Shown piece by piece: positions 54,364-62,977 of a stretch of DNA of 64,000 bases. Location: assembly GCF_016801025.1 (NCBI RefSeq), contig NZ_CP068983.1, positions 930,001-994,000 of the forward strand, in the 5' to 3' direction. This DNA comes from Paradevosia shaoguanensis. GTDB lineage: Bacteria > Pseudomonadota > Alphaproteobacteria > Rhizobiales > Devosiaceae. The first letter of the stretch is position 1. Every line of letters starts with the position of its first letter. The translations under genes and the position numbers were made by a program. A model generated the notes under the pieces. The model did no database searches. It was not told the DNA's origin and saw only the letters and a program-made list of their open reading frames with translations.

Positions 54364-55947
54364 ATGCTGAAACGCCTGCTGCCCCTTATGACGGCAGCCC
54401 TTCTCGCCACCACCGGTCCCGTCTGGGCCGCGGGCGAATTGACCTATGTGGTCAACAATGAATCCGCCCAGTTCGATCCCTCGACCACGGCCGAGACCTT
54501 TGCCCTGCCGGTGATCGGCAACAGCTTCGAAGGCCTCGTCAAGTTTGCCGAGGACGGCAGCGTTGTGCCGGCCCTCGCCAAGAAGTGGGACGTCACCGAC
54601 GACGGCCTCACCTATACGTTCCATCTGCGCGACGACGCGAAGTGGTCGGATGGCAAGCCGGTGACGGCTGGCGATTTCGTCTATGCGTGGAAGCGCGTGC
54701 TGACCCCGTCGGCCGGCGCCAAGAATGCCCAGATGCTCTACATCCTCCAGGGTGGCGAGGACTATTTCAACGACCAGACCAAGGACGTTGCAGTCAAGGC
54801 CGTCGACGACAAGACGCTGACCTTCACGCTCAAGCAGCGCGTTCCCTACCTGATGCAGATCCTGCCGTTCACCGTGTTCTATCCGGTGCGCGAGGATGTG
54901 GTTTCGGCCGATCCGGATGGCTGGACCCGCAAGCCCGAGACCTATATCGGCACCGGCCCCTTCCGGGTCACGCAGATGAAGTTCGGCGAGTCGATCGTGC
55001 TCGAAAAGAACCCGAACTATTACGACGCGGCCAATGTCACCCTCGACAAGGTGACGCTGCGCCTGATCCCCGAGCCTTCGACTGCTCTTGCTGCCTATGA
55101 GGCGGGCGACGTCGACGGCATCGAGGCGGTTCCGGCTCCGGAAATTCCGCGCCTGGCTTCCGAGGAAGGCAACGGCTTCCTGGTCGTGCCGGCGCTCGGC
55201 ACCACCTATGCTTTCTTCAACCCGCACCAGAAGCCGCTCGACGACGTTCGCGTCCGCAAGGCGCTGTCCATGGCGATCGACCGCGAGGAAATCGTCGAGT
55301 TCGTGCTGCAGTCGGCTGACCAGCCGGCAATGGCACTGGTCCCGCCGGGCATGAACCTGGCCGGAGAAGATTTCCGCGATGGCTCCGACACGTTCGGTCT
55401 CGAGCCGACCGCACAGCCGGAAGCCGCGCAGGCGCTCCTGGCCGAGGCTGGTTATCCGAATGGCGAAGGTTTCCCCGAGACGGTCTTCATGACCTACTCG
55501 TCCCCGCCGATCGAAAAGCTGCTCGAGGCCATCCAGCAGATGTGGAAGAAGAACCTTAACATCGACGTCAAGATCCAGGCGTCCGAGTGGCAGGTGTTCT
55601 ACCCTGAAGTGCAGAAGGTTCAGTACCAGATCGCGCAGATGGGTTGGGGTGCCGACTACCCGCACCCGATGACCTTCCTCGACAACTTTGTGACCGGCAG
55701 CGCCAACAATCTGGCCAACTGGTCCAATGCCGACTACGACAAGGCCATTGCGGACGCCAAGGCGACCAGCGACGAGAAGACCTCGCTCGATGACATGCGC
55801 AAGGCCGAGGCGATCATGATGAACGACCACGTGATCCTGCCGCAATACCACCGCAACCAGTACATGATGATGAAGCCCTATGTGAAAGGCTTCTGGCGGT
55901 CGGCACTCAACCAGCCCTACTTCTCTGGCGTGACCATCGAGAAGTAA
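54364..55947 (+). CDS. Oligopeptide ABC transporter substrate-binding protein, OppA type
   Basis: This 527-residue periplasmic receptor of family 5 has the signal peptide MLKRLLPLMTAALLATTGPV plus WAA, and the family landmarks AQFDPSTTAETF, SFEGLVKF, TYTFHLRDDAKWSDGKP and KNPNYYDA. The start with AGGAGA eight bases upstream is chosen; an ATG seven codons earlier also has a usable site, so the N terminus is uncertain. Last gene of the operon, followed by a strong terminator. Typical ligands are oligopeptides of two to five residues. Confidence 0.93.
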   Translation: MLKRLLPLMTAALLATTGPVWAAGELTYVVNNESAQFDPSTTAETFALPVIGNSFEGLVKFAEDGSVVPALAKKWDVTDDGLTYTFHLRDDAKWSDGKPVTAGDFVYAWKRVLTPSAGAKNAQMLYILQGGEDYFNDQTKDVAVKAVDDKTLTFTLKQRVPYLMQILPFTVFYPVREDVVSADPDGWTRKPETYIGTGPFRVTQMKFGESIVLEKNPNYYDAANVTLDKVTLRLIPEPSTALAAYEAGDVDGIEAVPAPEIPRLASEEGNGFLVVPALGTTYAFFNPHQKPLDDVRVRKALSMAIDREEIVEFVLQSADQPAMALVPPGMNLAGEDFRDGSDTFGLEPTAQPEAAQALLAEAGYPNGEGFPETVFMTYSSPPIEKLLEAIQQMWKKNLNIDVKIQASEWQVFYPEVQKVQYQIAQMGWGADYPHPMTFLDNFVTGSANNLANWSNADYDKAIADAKATSDEKTSLDDMRKAEAIMMNDHVILPQYHRNQYMMMKPYVKGFWRSALNQPYFSGVTIEK

Positions 55948-55953
55948 CAAGAC

Positions 55954-55990
55954 AAGCGGCCGCTGCTCCCGGGCAGCGGCCGCTTTCTTA
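55954..55990 (+). terminator. Intrinsic terminator of the Opp operon
   Basis: AAGCGGCCGCTGC and GCAGCGGCCGCTT form a perfect 13-base stem with a TCCCGG loop, followed by TCTTA. It lies seven bases after the binding-protein stop codon. The T-run is short but the stem is one of the strongest in the window. Confidence 0.88.
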
Positions 55991-56060
55991 GCTCTAACGA
56001 TCGGTTTTCTTTTCACGGCAGCGCGAGCATTTTCTCCAAGCCCAGGCTGTGGAGGAAGCC

Positions 56061-56804
56061 TTGCCCGTCTCCCGTTCGGACTTCGGCAGGTACTACCGCG
56101 AACTGATCGAAACCCGGCACTTCGTCGAGTCCCAGGCATACTATCGCCACTCGATGGAGCGGTTCTGGCAAGCCTTCGATCGCATCCAGAACCTGGGACT
56201 CCCGCGCGGCACCAGCACCATCGATATCGGCGGCGGCATCATGGCCGTGCTGCTCGCCCGCATACTCGGCTTCGATGCCAGCGTGGGTGATGTTCAGCAT
56301 TCCGGCGAGGATGATGTGCGTGCGCTCGGCGTGTCGTTCCAGGAAGTCGACCTGATGTCGGATACGCTCCTGCCGGGCAAGCAATATGAGTTTGTCGTGC
56401 TGCAGGAGGTGATCGAGCATTTGCCCGACCCACCCTATGTGGTCTTCGGGCGGATCATGCGCTTCATCAAGCCGGGCGGGACATTGTTCCTTACGACGCC
56501 CAACGGCTCGCGGATGCGCAATATCCTCTACATGCTTGCGGGGCGGCGCGTACTGGACAATTTCCGTCGGGCCGAGCCCGGCGAGTCCCTCGGCCACCAG
56601 CAGGAATATGTGCTGCCGCAGATGACATGGCAGGTGCAGCGCGCCGGGATGGAGCTATTGTTCGGCGAGGAATACGACGATGGCTGGCAAGGCTCGACGT
56701 TTCTGGCGCGCATTTCGCACCTTGGACTCAAACCAATCAACCTCGTTCCGCATCTTCGCAACGGGCTGATGGTCGCGGCCCGACGACCAACGGCGCCGCA
56801 TTGA
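56061..56804 (+). CDS. Class I SAM-dependent methyltransferase
   Basis: This 247-residue cytoplasmic protein has a Rossmann-like methyltransferase domain. The SAM-binding region is STIDIGGGIMAVLLAR (a variant of the GxGxG motif). VVLQEVIEHLPDPPY and FIKPGGTLFLTTPN are typical of the UbiE/COQ5-like group. The TTG start has GGAGG upstream at proper distance. A GTG four codons earlier does not. It follows the Opp operon terminator and is probably monocistronic. Substrate unknown. Confidence 0.88.
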   Translation: MPVSRSDFGRYYRELIETRHFVESQAYYRHSMERFWQAFDRIQNLGLPRGTSTIDIGGGIMAVLLARILGFDASVGDVQHSGEDDVRALGVSFQEVDLMSDTLLPGKQYEFVVLQEVIEHLPDPPYVVFGRIMRFIKPGGTLFLTTPNGSRMRNILYMLAGRRVLDNFRRAEPGESLGHQQEYVLPQMTWQVQRAGMELLFGEEYDDGWQGSTFLARISHLGLKPINLVPHLRNGLMVAARRPTAPH

Positions 56805-56933
56805 AATCGACCGGGTGCCTATCCGTCGCAGGTCTCTTCCCAAATTCTAATCGGTCTCTCAACCCAGCCCAACCTTGACCTGCCTAGATCATCCTTGCGC
56901 GCTCAGATGTGCGTTTTCTGCGAGGAGTGCCGA

Positions 56934-57152
56934 ATGCATCAATGGCGACAGATCAAGTGCAATCGCTTCGACAGTGAGCCGATGGAGGATTTTCTGACAC
57001 GGAAAAAGCGGATCGAGGAAATCGTCACCGGCTTCCGCTGGGGCCGCTACCGCGATAACGAGGCCGATGCCATGGAGATCGAACTCGCCCAACTCCGCTC
57101 GGCCAAGCGCCACCGCGCGGCAGCTATGGAGCGATCCAGCCACGTAGCATGA
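56934..57152 (+). CDS. Small hypothetical protein
   Basis: This 72-residue basic cytoplasmic protein (MHQWRQIKCNRFDSEPMEDF...) has GAGGAG upstream of the ATG. It has no recognised domain. The high share of Arg and Glu is compatible with a short helical, nucleic-acid- or protein-binding protein. Its last ten codons overlap the end of the convergent membrane-protein gene at 57124. Existence is supported by the ribosome binding site and codon use only. Confidence 0.5.
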   Translation: MHQWRQIKCNRFDSEPMEDFLTRKKRIEEIVTGFRWGRYRDNEADAMEIELAQLRSAKRHRAAAMERSSHVA

Positions 57153-57723
57153 CCCAGACAGGTTCAAGCACGGCCTGAACGATGCCGAAGCCGACCAGCA
57201 ACGCGACGAGCGCCGTTCCCGGCCAGTACAGTTTGCGAGCCGTTGCGCGCAAGCCGGGGAAGAGGGCGAGGAGAATATTGCCGCCCATGAGCGGAGGAAT
57301 TGGCAACAGGGAAACAATGACGAACCAAACACCCAGATCACTCGCGGCTCCGAGCACGGAGAGGGCAACCTGGGTGACGATGTTGTTTCCGAACGAAGCG
57401 ATGGGCCGGTTGGCATAGGGGAGCAGCGCTAGTGCGCCGAGAGTGAGGCCCAGCGTCAGGATTACCCAGGCGATGAGACCGATGCGACCACCGCGCAATC
57501 CGCCCGGTTCCGGCTGAGGGCCGCGTCCCCAGCCCTGCTTGAAGAGCAGTGCGAATATCAGTCCCACAATGTCGAAACAGGCGAAGCTGAGGCCGCCGCT
57601 TTCCGAGCTTGTCTTGCCACCGAAAGCACGCAGGACGAGTTGAGAAAGAATGCCCGCGATGGTGCCCACGAGAAGGTAGGCACCCAAGCGGATGAGGAGG
57701 TCCCAGAGGGTAAGATTGAGCAA
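57124..57723 (-). CDS. Integral membrane protein, degenerate M50 (site-2 protease)-like
   Basis: This 199-residue protein has five or six hydrophobic segments. The segment VSLLPIPPLMGGNILLALFP (about 139-158) matches the C-terminal NLLPIPPLDGGR motif of M50 metalloproteases, but the catalytic Asp is Met here. There is no HExxH in the N-terminal part. It is therefore probably a non-proteolytic relative with the same fold. Its 3' end overlaps that of the convergent small gene by 29 bases. Confidence 0.7.
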   Translation of the reverse strand: MLNLTLWDLLIRLGAYLLVGTIAGILSQLVLRAFGGKTSSESGGLSFACFDIVGLIFALLFKQGWGRGPQPEPGGLRGGRIGLIAWVILTLGLTLGALALLPYANRPIASFGNNIVTQVALSVLGAASDLGVWFVIVSLLPIPPLMGGNILLALFPGLRATARKLYWPGTALVALLVGFGIVQAVLEPVWVMLRGWIAP

Positions 57724-57898
57724 TTGGCCAGCTTCCTGTTGGTGCTGCGTCCGGTATTGCTGAGCCGCCAGCCTATCGCAACCCTATCCGACGGTGAGTT
57801 AGCTCACCCTGACAGTTTCTACTATCAGAAACTATCTATTGCTGCCCCCTCCTACCCCTGCTAATGGTTTCCTTACAGCGAAACTATCAGGACACATT

Positions 57899-58582
57899 AT
57901 GGCCCTCACGCTCTACCTTCATCCACTGGCCTCGTATTGCCACAAGGTCCTCATCGCACTCTATGAGAATGACACGCCGTTTACGGCAATAAATGTGGAC
58001 CTGGGCGATCCGGGTTCGGCGAGCATGGTGCTTGAGCATTGGCCAGTGGGGAAGATACCCGTGCTGCACGACGAAAGCGCCAAGCGCGTCGTGCCGGAGA
58101 CGACCATCATCATCGAGTATCTGCAGCAGCACTATCGCGGCCCTGCCCCGATGCTGCCAGACGATCGCGAGCAGTTGCTGCAGGCCCGGCTGTGGGATCG
58201 GTTCTTCGATCTTCATGTCAGCACGCCGATGCAGAAAATGGTACTCGACCGAATCCGCCCGGCGGGTAGCCACGACCCTTTCGGCGTCTCCGATGCTCAT
58301 GCGGCGCTGGAGACCGCCTATGGAATGATCGACGGTCAGATGGCCGCGGGGCAGCCCTGGGCCATTGGCGATACCTTTTCCCTGGCTGATTGCTCGGCGG
58401 CGCCGGCGCTGTTCTTCGCTTCGATCGTCCACCCCTTCGACGAGACCTACCCCAATCTCGCGGCCTATCTTGATCGCCTGCTGGCGCGGCCTTCGGTTGC
58501 GCGGGCCATTGGGGAGGCAAAGCCGTATTTTGAAATGTTCCCCTATCGGCACGCCATGCCGGCCCGCTATCTTGCGCTCTGA
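57899..58582 (+). CDS. Glutathione S-transferase family protein
   Basis: This 227-residue cytoplasmic protein has a thioredoxin-like N-terminal domain at about 3-80 and a helical C-terminal domain with LADCSAAPALFF. YLHPLASYCHKVLIAL shows the usual Ser/Cys near the start, and KIPVLHDE and VPETTIIIEYL the glutathione loop. The start ATG follows CAGGACACATT. Its stop overlaps the ArsR start by one base, so it is the first gene of a three-gene operon. The role is probably detoxification or reduction of an electrophile sensed by the regulator. Confidence 0.92.
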   Translation: MALTLYLHPLASYCHKVLIALYENDTPFTAINVDLGDPGSASMVLEHWPVGKIPVLHDESAKRVVPETTIIIEYLQQHYRGPAPMLPDDREQLLQARLWDRFFDLHVSTPMQKMVLDRIRPAGSHDPFGVSDAHAALETAYGMIDGQMAAGQPWAIGDTFSLADCSAAPALFFASIVHPFDETYPNLAAYLDRLLARPSVARAIGEAKPYFEMFPYRHAMPARYLAL

Positions 58583-58941
58583 TGACGACCCATATCACGC
58601 AAGCCGAGACGTCCCAGATCGACCGCATGTTCCAGGCTCTTGCCGACCCCTCTCGCAGGGCGATGGTCGAGCGGCTGAGCCGCGGACCGGCGTCCGTGAA
58701 GGAACTAGCCAGCCCTATCGCCATGGCACTGCCGTCGGCCGTCAAGCATCTTAAGGTGCTCGAGGACGGCGGCATCGTGCACTCGACCAAGAGCGGGCGG
58801 GTAAGGACCTACAGAATGAACCCGACGGCGCTAGACTTTATCGGCCAATGGGTGCAGCAGCGCGAACAGGCGCTCAATATCGCGTTCGACAAGCTGGCCC
58901 AGGCAATGGCCGAGCTCCCAGAGGAGGATGAAGAGGCATGA
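58582..58941 (+). CDS. ArsR-family transcriptional regulator
   Basis: This 119-residue winged-helix protein has the ArsR fold (LADPSRRAMVERLSRGPASV, then MALPSAVKHLKVLEDGGIV). There are no cysteines for metal binding, so it belongs to the metal-free group often found with SRPBCC proteins. It overlaps the next gene by four bases (ATGA). It is likely the autoregulator of the GST-ArsR-SRPBCC operon. Confidence 0.93.
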   Translation: MTTHITQAETSQIDRMFQALADPSRRAMVERLSRGPASVKELASPIAMALPSAVKHLKVLEDGGIVHSTKSGRVRTYRMNPTALDFIGQWVQQREQALNIAFDKLAQAMAELPEEDEEA

Positions 58942-59408
58942 GCAGCCCCGTCAATCACACGACCTTCACTATCGTCCGCGACCTGCCCGGCAGCCCTCGC
59001 CATGCTTTCCGCTTCTGGTCCGAGCCGGAACTCAAGCGCAGATGGAACGACTGCCATGCCGACTGGACAGTGCTGGAGTCAGGCTTCGATTTCCGCGAAG
59101 GCGGCTCGGAAGTTTCGCTTTGGCGTATGCCGGAAGGGCAGACGCTGGGCGTGAGGACGCACTATTTCAGCGTCGTACCGGCCAAGCGGATCGTCTACGC
59201 CTATGAGATGAGCCTGGACGCGGTGAGCGTTTCGACATCGCTGGTAACGGTGGAATTCTCGCCGGGACCGAAGGGGACGACGATGACGTTCACCGAGCAG
59301 GCAGCGTTTCTGGACGGCAGCGATCCCAAGACCAGGCAAATCGGAACGAACGATGGGTTCGATCGACTAGTCGCGGTGATCGAGCAGGAGAATGCCGTTC
59401 AGCACTGA
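58938..59408 (+). CDS. SRPBCC (AHSA1-like) ligand-binding protein
   Basis: This 156-residue protein has the START/Bet v1-like fold of the AHSA1 group. The pattern is FTIVRDLPGSPRHAFRFWSE at the start, FDFREGGSE in the middle, and TMTFTEQAAFLDGSD near the end. Such proteins are constantly paired with ArsR regulators and are thought to bind hydrophobic ligands. Third gene of the operon with the GST. Confidence 0.92.
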   Translation: MSSPVNHTTFTIVRDLPGSPRHAFRFWSEPELKRRWNDCHADWTVLESGFDFREGGSEVSLWRMPEGQTLGVRTHYFSVVPAKRIVYAYEMSLDAVSVSTSLVTVEFSPGPKGTTMTFTEQAAFLDGSDPKTRQIGTNDGFDRLVAVIEQENAVQH

Positions 59409-59441
59409 ATGCGCTGCTAGGGCGGGGCGCGATGCGATTTG

Positions 59442-59474
59442 GGTAATATCGGCCCCCGGCTTTCGCCGGGGAAG
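59442..59474. repeat. Remnant of palindromic repeat family 2 (half-copy G)
   Basis: GTAATATCGGCCCCCGGCTTTC with GCCGGGGAAG matches the right-hand hairpin of family 2. It is located in the 97-base gap between the convergent SRPBCC and PfkB genes, as with every other copy. Confidence 0.65.
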
Positions 59475-59505
59475 AGAGATCGGGGATTGAGGAAGGGGTG
59501 GAGGC

Positions 59506-60405
59506 TTAGCCGGTGGCGCGAAGCGAGCCGGTGCCGCCGGCAGCCTGAACGGAGCGGGAGCCCGCCGATATTGCGGCGCCAAGGCAGGCTTGAGCGCTGC
59601 CATTTTCTAGCCAGGCATGGAGGAATCCGGCGTTGAAAGCGTCGCCTGCGCCAGTCGTATCCACGACTTCGACAGCTGGCGTAGCGCAGGAATGCACTTC
59701 GTCGTCCATCGCCAAGAGAGCGCCATCCGCGCCGCATTTGAGCGCGACGATGGGGAAGTGTCGGCTCAGACGTGCCAGAGCTTCGCTGGCATCTTCGCAT
59801 CGCGTCAGCGCACGAGCTTCTTCGAGATTGGGCAGGAATACGTCCACGCCCGACGAGCGCTCGAAGAAGAGCGGATCAGCGATGAGTTCGTCATCCCAGC
59901 TCGGATCGAGCGAGACGGTGAGGCCCTTGGCCTTGGCCGCCGCTACGGCGCCAGGCATTTCGTGAAGCGTGGCGTATTCGGCGATGTGGAGATGCGTCGC
60001 ATCCTGCCAGGCGAGCGCGTTCTCGAACGTGGCGGGGCGAGCATGGCCAGCGCGACGCGAGAGGAAGGCACGTTCTTCGTGCTGGACGATGACGACGGTT
60101 AGTTGCGGGCCGGCGGTTTCGTGGCGGTCGAGGAAGCGCAGGTCGATGCCGAGCTTGTCGATCTGGTCGGAAAGTGCCTCGGAGAGGCTATCCGTACCGA
60201 AACGAGCCAGGAGCGCAGAGGGGCGGCCCATGGCGCTGGCATGCGCCGCCGTGATGAGGGCGCCGCCACCAGGCGTCAGGTTGAAGTCGCGAGCGAAGAT
60301 TTCGCGCCCGAGTTGAGGCATTGCGTCGAGGCCGCGAAAGACCATGTCGCAATAGATGCGGCCAAGGCTAAGGATAGCCTTGCCGCCAGTCTTTGCTGAA
60401 GTCAT
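59506..60405 (-). CDS. PfkB-family carbohydrate kinase
   Basis: This 299-residue cytoplasmic kinase of the ribokinase family has the substrate glycines GGGALITAAHASAMG (about 46-60) and the ATP/anion-hole motif DTTGAGDAFNAGF (around 247-259) with its catalytic Asp. It overlaps the ATPase gene upstream by four bases and is the last gene of the sugar transporter operon. It probably phosphorylates the imported sugar or a breakdown product. Substrates for such kinases include ribose, fructose, 2-keto-3-deoxygluconate and nucleosides. Confidence 0.9.
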   Translation of the reverse strand: MTSAKTGGKAILSLGRIYCDMVFRGLDAMPQLGREIFARDFNLTPGGGALITAAHASAMGRPSALLARFGTDSLSEALSDQIDKLGIDLRFLDRHETAGPQLTVVIVQHEERAFLSRRAGHARPATFENALAWQDATHLHIAEYATLHEMPGAVAAAKAKGLTVSLDPSWDDELIADPLFFERSSGVDVFLPNLEEARALTRCEDASEALARLSRHFPIVALKCGADGALLAMDDEVHSCATPAVEVVDTTGAGDAFNAGFLHAWLENGSAQACLGAAISAGSRSVQAAGGTGSLRATG

Positions 60406-61466
60406 GCCCTGGCCAGAGCCTTTTCGGTAGTTGCGTCGAAGAGGTAGAGCGAACCGGGCTGTGCCTGGACACTCACCGTGCTGCCGACGGCCGGGACGAC
60501 GCGGCCAGGCGCCGTAGCGATGACCGTACTGCCGCCAACTGCGATGTGAACGAGCGTTTCCGAACCCAACGGCTCGACGGCCTCCACCGTCCCGCTCGCG
60601 CTGATGCCATCGCCGCCCTGCCCCACAACGAGATCATGGGGGCGAACGCCAACGAGCACCTTGCCCTCGTGGGACGGCATGACGACGCCCGAGACGGTTG
60701 CGCCATCGAGCGAGAGCTTGCCGCCGGAAATCGTCGCCGGCATCAGATTCATCGACGGGCTGCCGATGAAGCGCGCGGTGAAGACGTCGACCGGGTTCTC
60801 GTAGAGGTCGGTGGGTGTACCCACCTGCAAGATGTGACCGTCGCGCATGACGACGATCTTGTCAGCCATGGTCATGGCTTCGATCTGGTCGTGCGTGACG
60901 TAGACGATGGTGGTGCCGAGACGCCGGTGGAGGCTCTTGATCTCCATGCGCATCTGCGAACGGAGCTGCGCATCGAGGTTCGAGAGCGGCTCGTCGAAGA
61001 GGAAGGCGACAGGATCGCGCACCATGGCGCGGCCGATGGCAACGCGCTGGCGCTGGCCGCCGGAAAGCGCGGCCGGGCGGCGCTCAAGCAGCTTTTCGAG
61101 GCCGAGGATGCGAGCCGTATCGGCGATACGTGCTTCCTTCTCCGCCTTGGGAAGCTTGGAGGTATAGAGGCCGAAGCCGATGTTCTGGCCTACGGTCATA
61201 TGCGGATAGATCGCGTAGTTCTGGAACACCATGGCGATATTGCGCTGCTTGGGTTCGCGCTGATTCACCACCTGGCCGCCGATGAGCAGGCGCCCTTCGG
61301 AGATGTCCTCGAGCCCGGCGATCATGCGCAACGTCGTCGACTTGCCGCAGCCGGAGGGACCGACGAAGACGACGAATTCGCCATCCTCGATGGTCAGGTC
61401 GATGCCGTGCACGGCACGGGCATTGCCATAGGCCTTTACCAGGCCCTGAAGTTCGATCTTTGCCAT
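60402..61466 (-). CDS. Sugar ABC transporter ATP-binding protein (UgpC/MalK type)
   Basis: This 354-residue ATPase has Walker A GPSGCGKST (37-45), signature LSGGQRQRVAIGRAM, Walker B FLFDEPLSNLDAQ and H-loop VTHDQIEAMTM, with a C-terminal TOBE domain. It is coupled to the lyase gene upstream by a one-base overlap and to the kinase gene downstream by ATGA. Energises the importer whose permeases are at 62978-64000. The binding protein lies outside the window. Confidence 0.95.
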   Translation of the reverse strand: MAKIELQGLVKAYGNARAVHGIDLTIEDGEFVVFVGPSGCGKSTTLRMIAGLEDISEGRLLIGGQVVNQREPKQRNIAMVFQNYAIYPHMTVGQNIGFGLYTSKLPKAEKEARIADTARILGLEKLLERRPAALSGGQRQRVAIGRAMVRDPVAFLFDEPLSNLDAQLRSQMRMEIKSLHRRLGTTIVYVTHDQIEAMTMADKIVVMRDGHILQVGTPTDLYENPVDVFTARFIGSPSMNLMPATISGGKLSLDGATVSGVVMPSHEGKVLVGVRPHDLVVGQGGDGISASGTVEAVEPLGSETLVHIAVGGSTVIATAPGRVVPAVGSTVSVQAQPGSLYLFDATTEKALARA

Positions 61467-62974
61467 CAGGCAGTTCCCCTCAATGCAGCAAAGCGCTCTT
61501 GGAGCGCGCGCGCGGCCTCGTTGCGGCGGCGCAGCAGGTTGGCGTGATCGGCGGCAAAGGTGGCCGCCTGCTCTAGATATCCGGCAATGGCCGCCGCGAG
61601 CGGAGCGGGCGCGGGCCCACCGAAGCGCGTGCGGACGGCGACGAAATATTCGGGCGAGACCAGTTCGACGAAAGTCGCTTCATCGAGCGTGCTCTTGCGC
61701 CCTGTCGCTGCCTCGAAGGCGGCGGTGAAGGGACCATAGCCGTTGGCCATCAGGTCACCGCCGGCCGCCACGACGGCACGGGCGACGGCGGCAGCAATCT
61801 CATGGCCTTCGCGGAAGGAGAGTCCTTCGCGGCGGACGAGGCTGTCGGCCAGTTCGGTTATGGTGATGCAGGAGCGCCGAATATTGCTCGCGACTCGAGC
61901 GGGATCGATCTTGATCTGGGCGACGAGGGCCGCCAGTAGGTCGAGCACGCGATAGGCACTGTCGAAGGCCTGGTAGCCCATGGCCTGGGTCTCGCCTTCG
62001 CTGTCGTTCATGTCGGTGAACGGGGTATTGTGCATCACGTCGAGCATGGCGCGGGCGCGACCGAAGGTCTGGCTGGCCAGGTGCCGCAGATGTTCGATCG
62101 GCACCGGATTGCGCTTCTGCGGCATGATCGAGGAGATCTGCACGAGGCTATTGGGCACGTAGACCTGCCCCACTTCGAAGCTCGTCCAGAACTGGAGATC
62201 CTGGATTGGACGGCCCAGGTGCAGGAACAGCAGCTCGATCGCACCGTATGTCGAGGTAATGTAGTCAGCGGCCGCGATGCAGGAATAGGAATTCTGCAGC
62301 GGAGCGGCAAAGCCCAGCAGTTCGGCGACGCGGGCGCGGTCGATCGGGAAGCCGGACGTGGTGATCGCGGCGGCGCCCATCGGCGAAAGATCGACGATGC
62401 GATAGGCTTCGAACAGCCGTTCGATATCGCGGCCGAGTACTTCGATCACCGCCGAGAGGTAGTGGCCAAAGGTGGTCGGCTGCGCAGGCTGGCCGTGGGT
62501 ATAGGCCACGATCAGCGTGTCCTTCTCGCGCTCGGCGGCATCGATCAGTGCCTGGTGCAGGGCCAGGGCCTTGCCGATCAGAACGTCGAGCCTGTCCTTG
62601 AGGCCGAGCTTGAAAAGAGTGTGGTCGATATCGTTGCGCGACCGGGCGGTGTGGAGCCGGCCGGCGAGATCGGGTCCGAGGCGCTTCTTGAGCTCCTTCT
62701 CGATGAGAAAGAAGAAGTCCTCGACTTCGCCGGTATAGACCAGCGAGGCCGGATCGATCTCGGCGTCGATATTGTCGAGCGCGTCTGCGATCTGCCCGGC
62801 CTGGCCGGCGTCCAGGATGCCGGTTTCGGACAGCATCACCAGATGCGCGCGGTCGATGGCGCGGAAGGCTTCGACGTGGTGGTTCTTGGCTCCGTCAAAC
62901 AGCGGACGAAGCACGGTTTCCTTGTAGACCGGATCGGGGAAGACGGTCTTGTCGTTCAGGCGCGGGTCGATCAT
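61466..62974 (-). CDS. Argininosuccinate lyase-family enzyme in a transport operon
   Basis: This 502-residue protein is of the fumarase/aspartase superfamily, longer than typical ArgH (about 460). GRLHTARSRND (106-115), YTHGQPAQPTTFGHY (158-172) and the signature loop SSIMPQKRNP (281-290), with its catalytic serine, are all present. The motif before HTARSRND reads EVEDFFFLIEKEL instead of the usual ExxHxxIE. A location inside a sugar-type ABC operon, not with arginine genes, suggests a catabolic lyase for an N-substituted aspartate or a related adduct. EDDS lyase from this order is a known relative of such a type. The exact substrate is inferred. Confidence 0.8.
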   Translation of the reverse strand: MIDPRLNDKTVFPDPVYKETVLRPLFDGAKNHHVEAFRAIDRAHLVMLSETGILDAGQAGQIADALDNIDAEIDPASLVYTGEVEDFFFLIEKELKKRLGPDLAGRLHTARSRNDIDHTLFKLGLKDRLDVLIGKALALHQALIDAAEREKDTLIVAYTHGQPAQPTTFGHYLSAVIEVLGRDIERLFEAYRIVDLSPMGAAAITTSGFPIDRARVAELLGFAAPLQNSYSCIAAADYITSTYGAIELLFLHLGRPIQDLQFWTSFEVGQVYVPNSLVQISSIMPQKRNPVPIEHLRHLASQTFGRARAMLDVMHNTPFTDMNDSEGETQAMGYQAFDSAYRVLDLLAALVAQIKIDPARVASNIRRSCITITELADSLVRREGLSFREGHEIAAAVARAVVAAGGDLMANGYGPFTAAFEAATGRKSTLDEATFVELVSPEYFVAVRTRFGGPAPAPLAAAIAGYLEQAATFAADHANLLRRRNEAARALQERFAALRGTA

Positions 62975-62977
62975 CGG

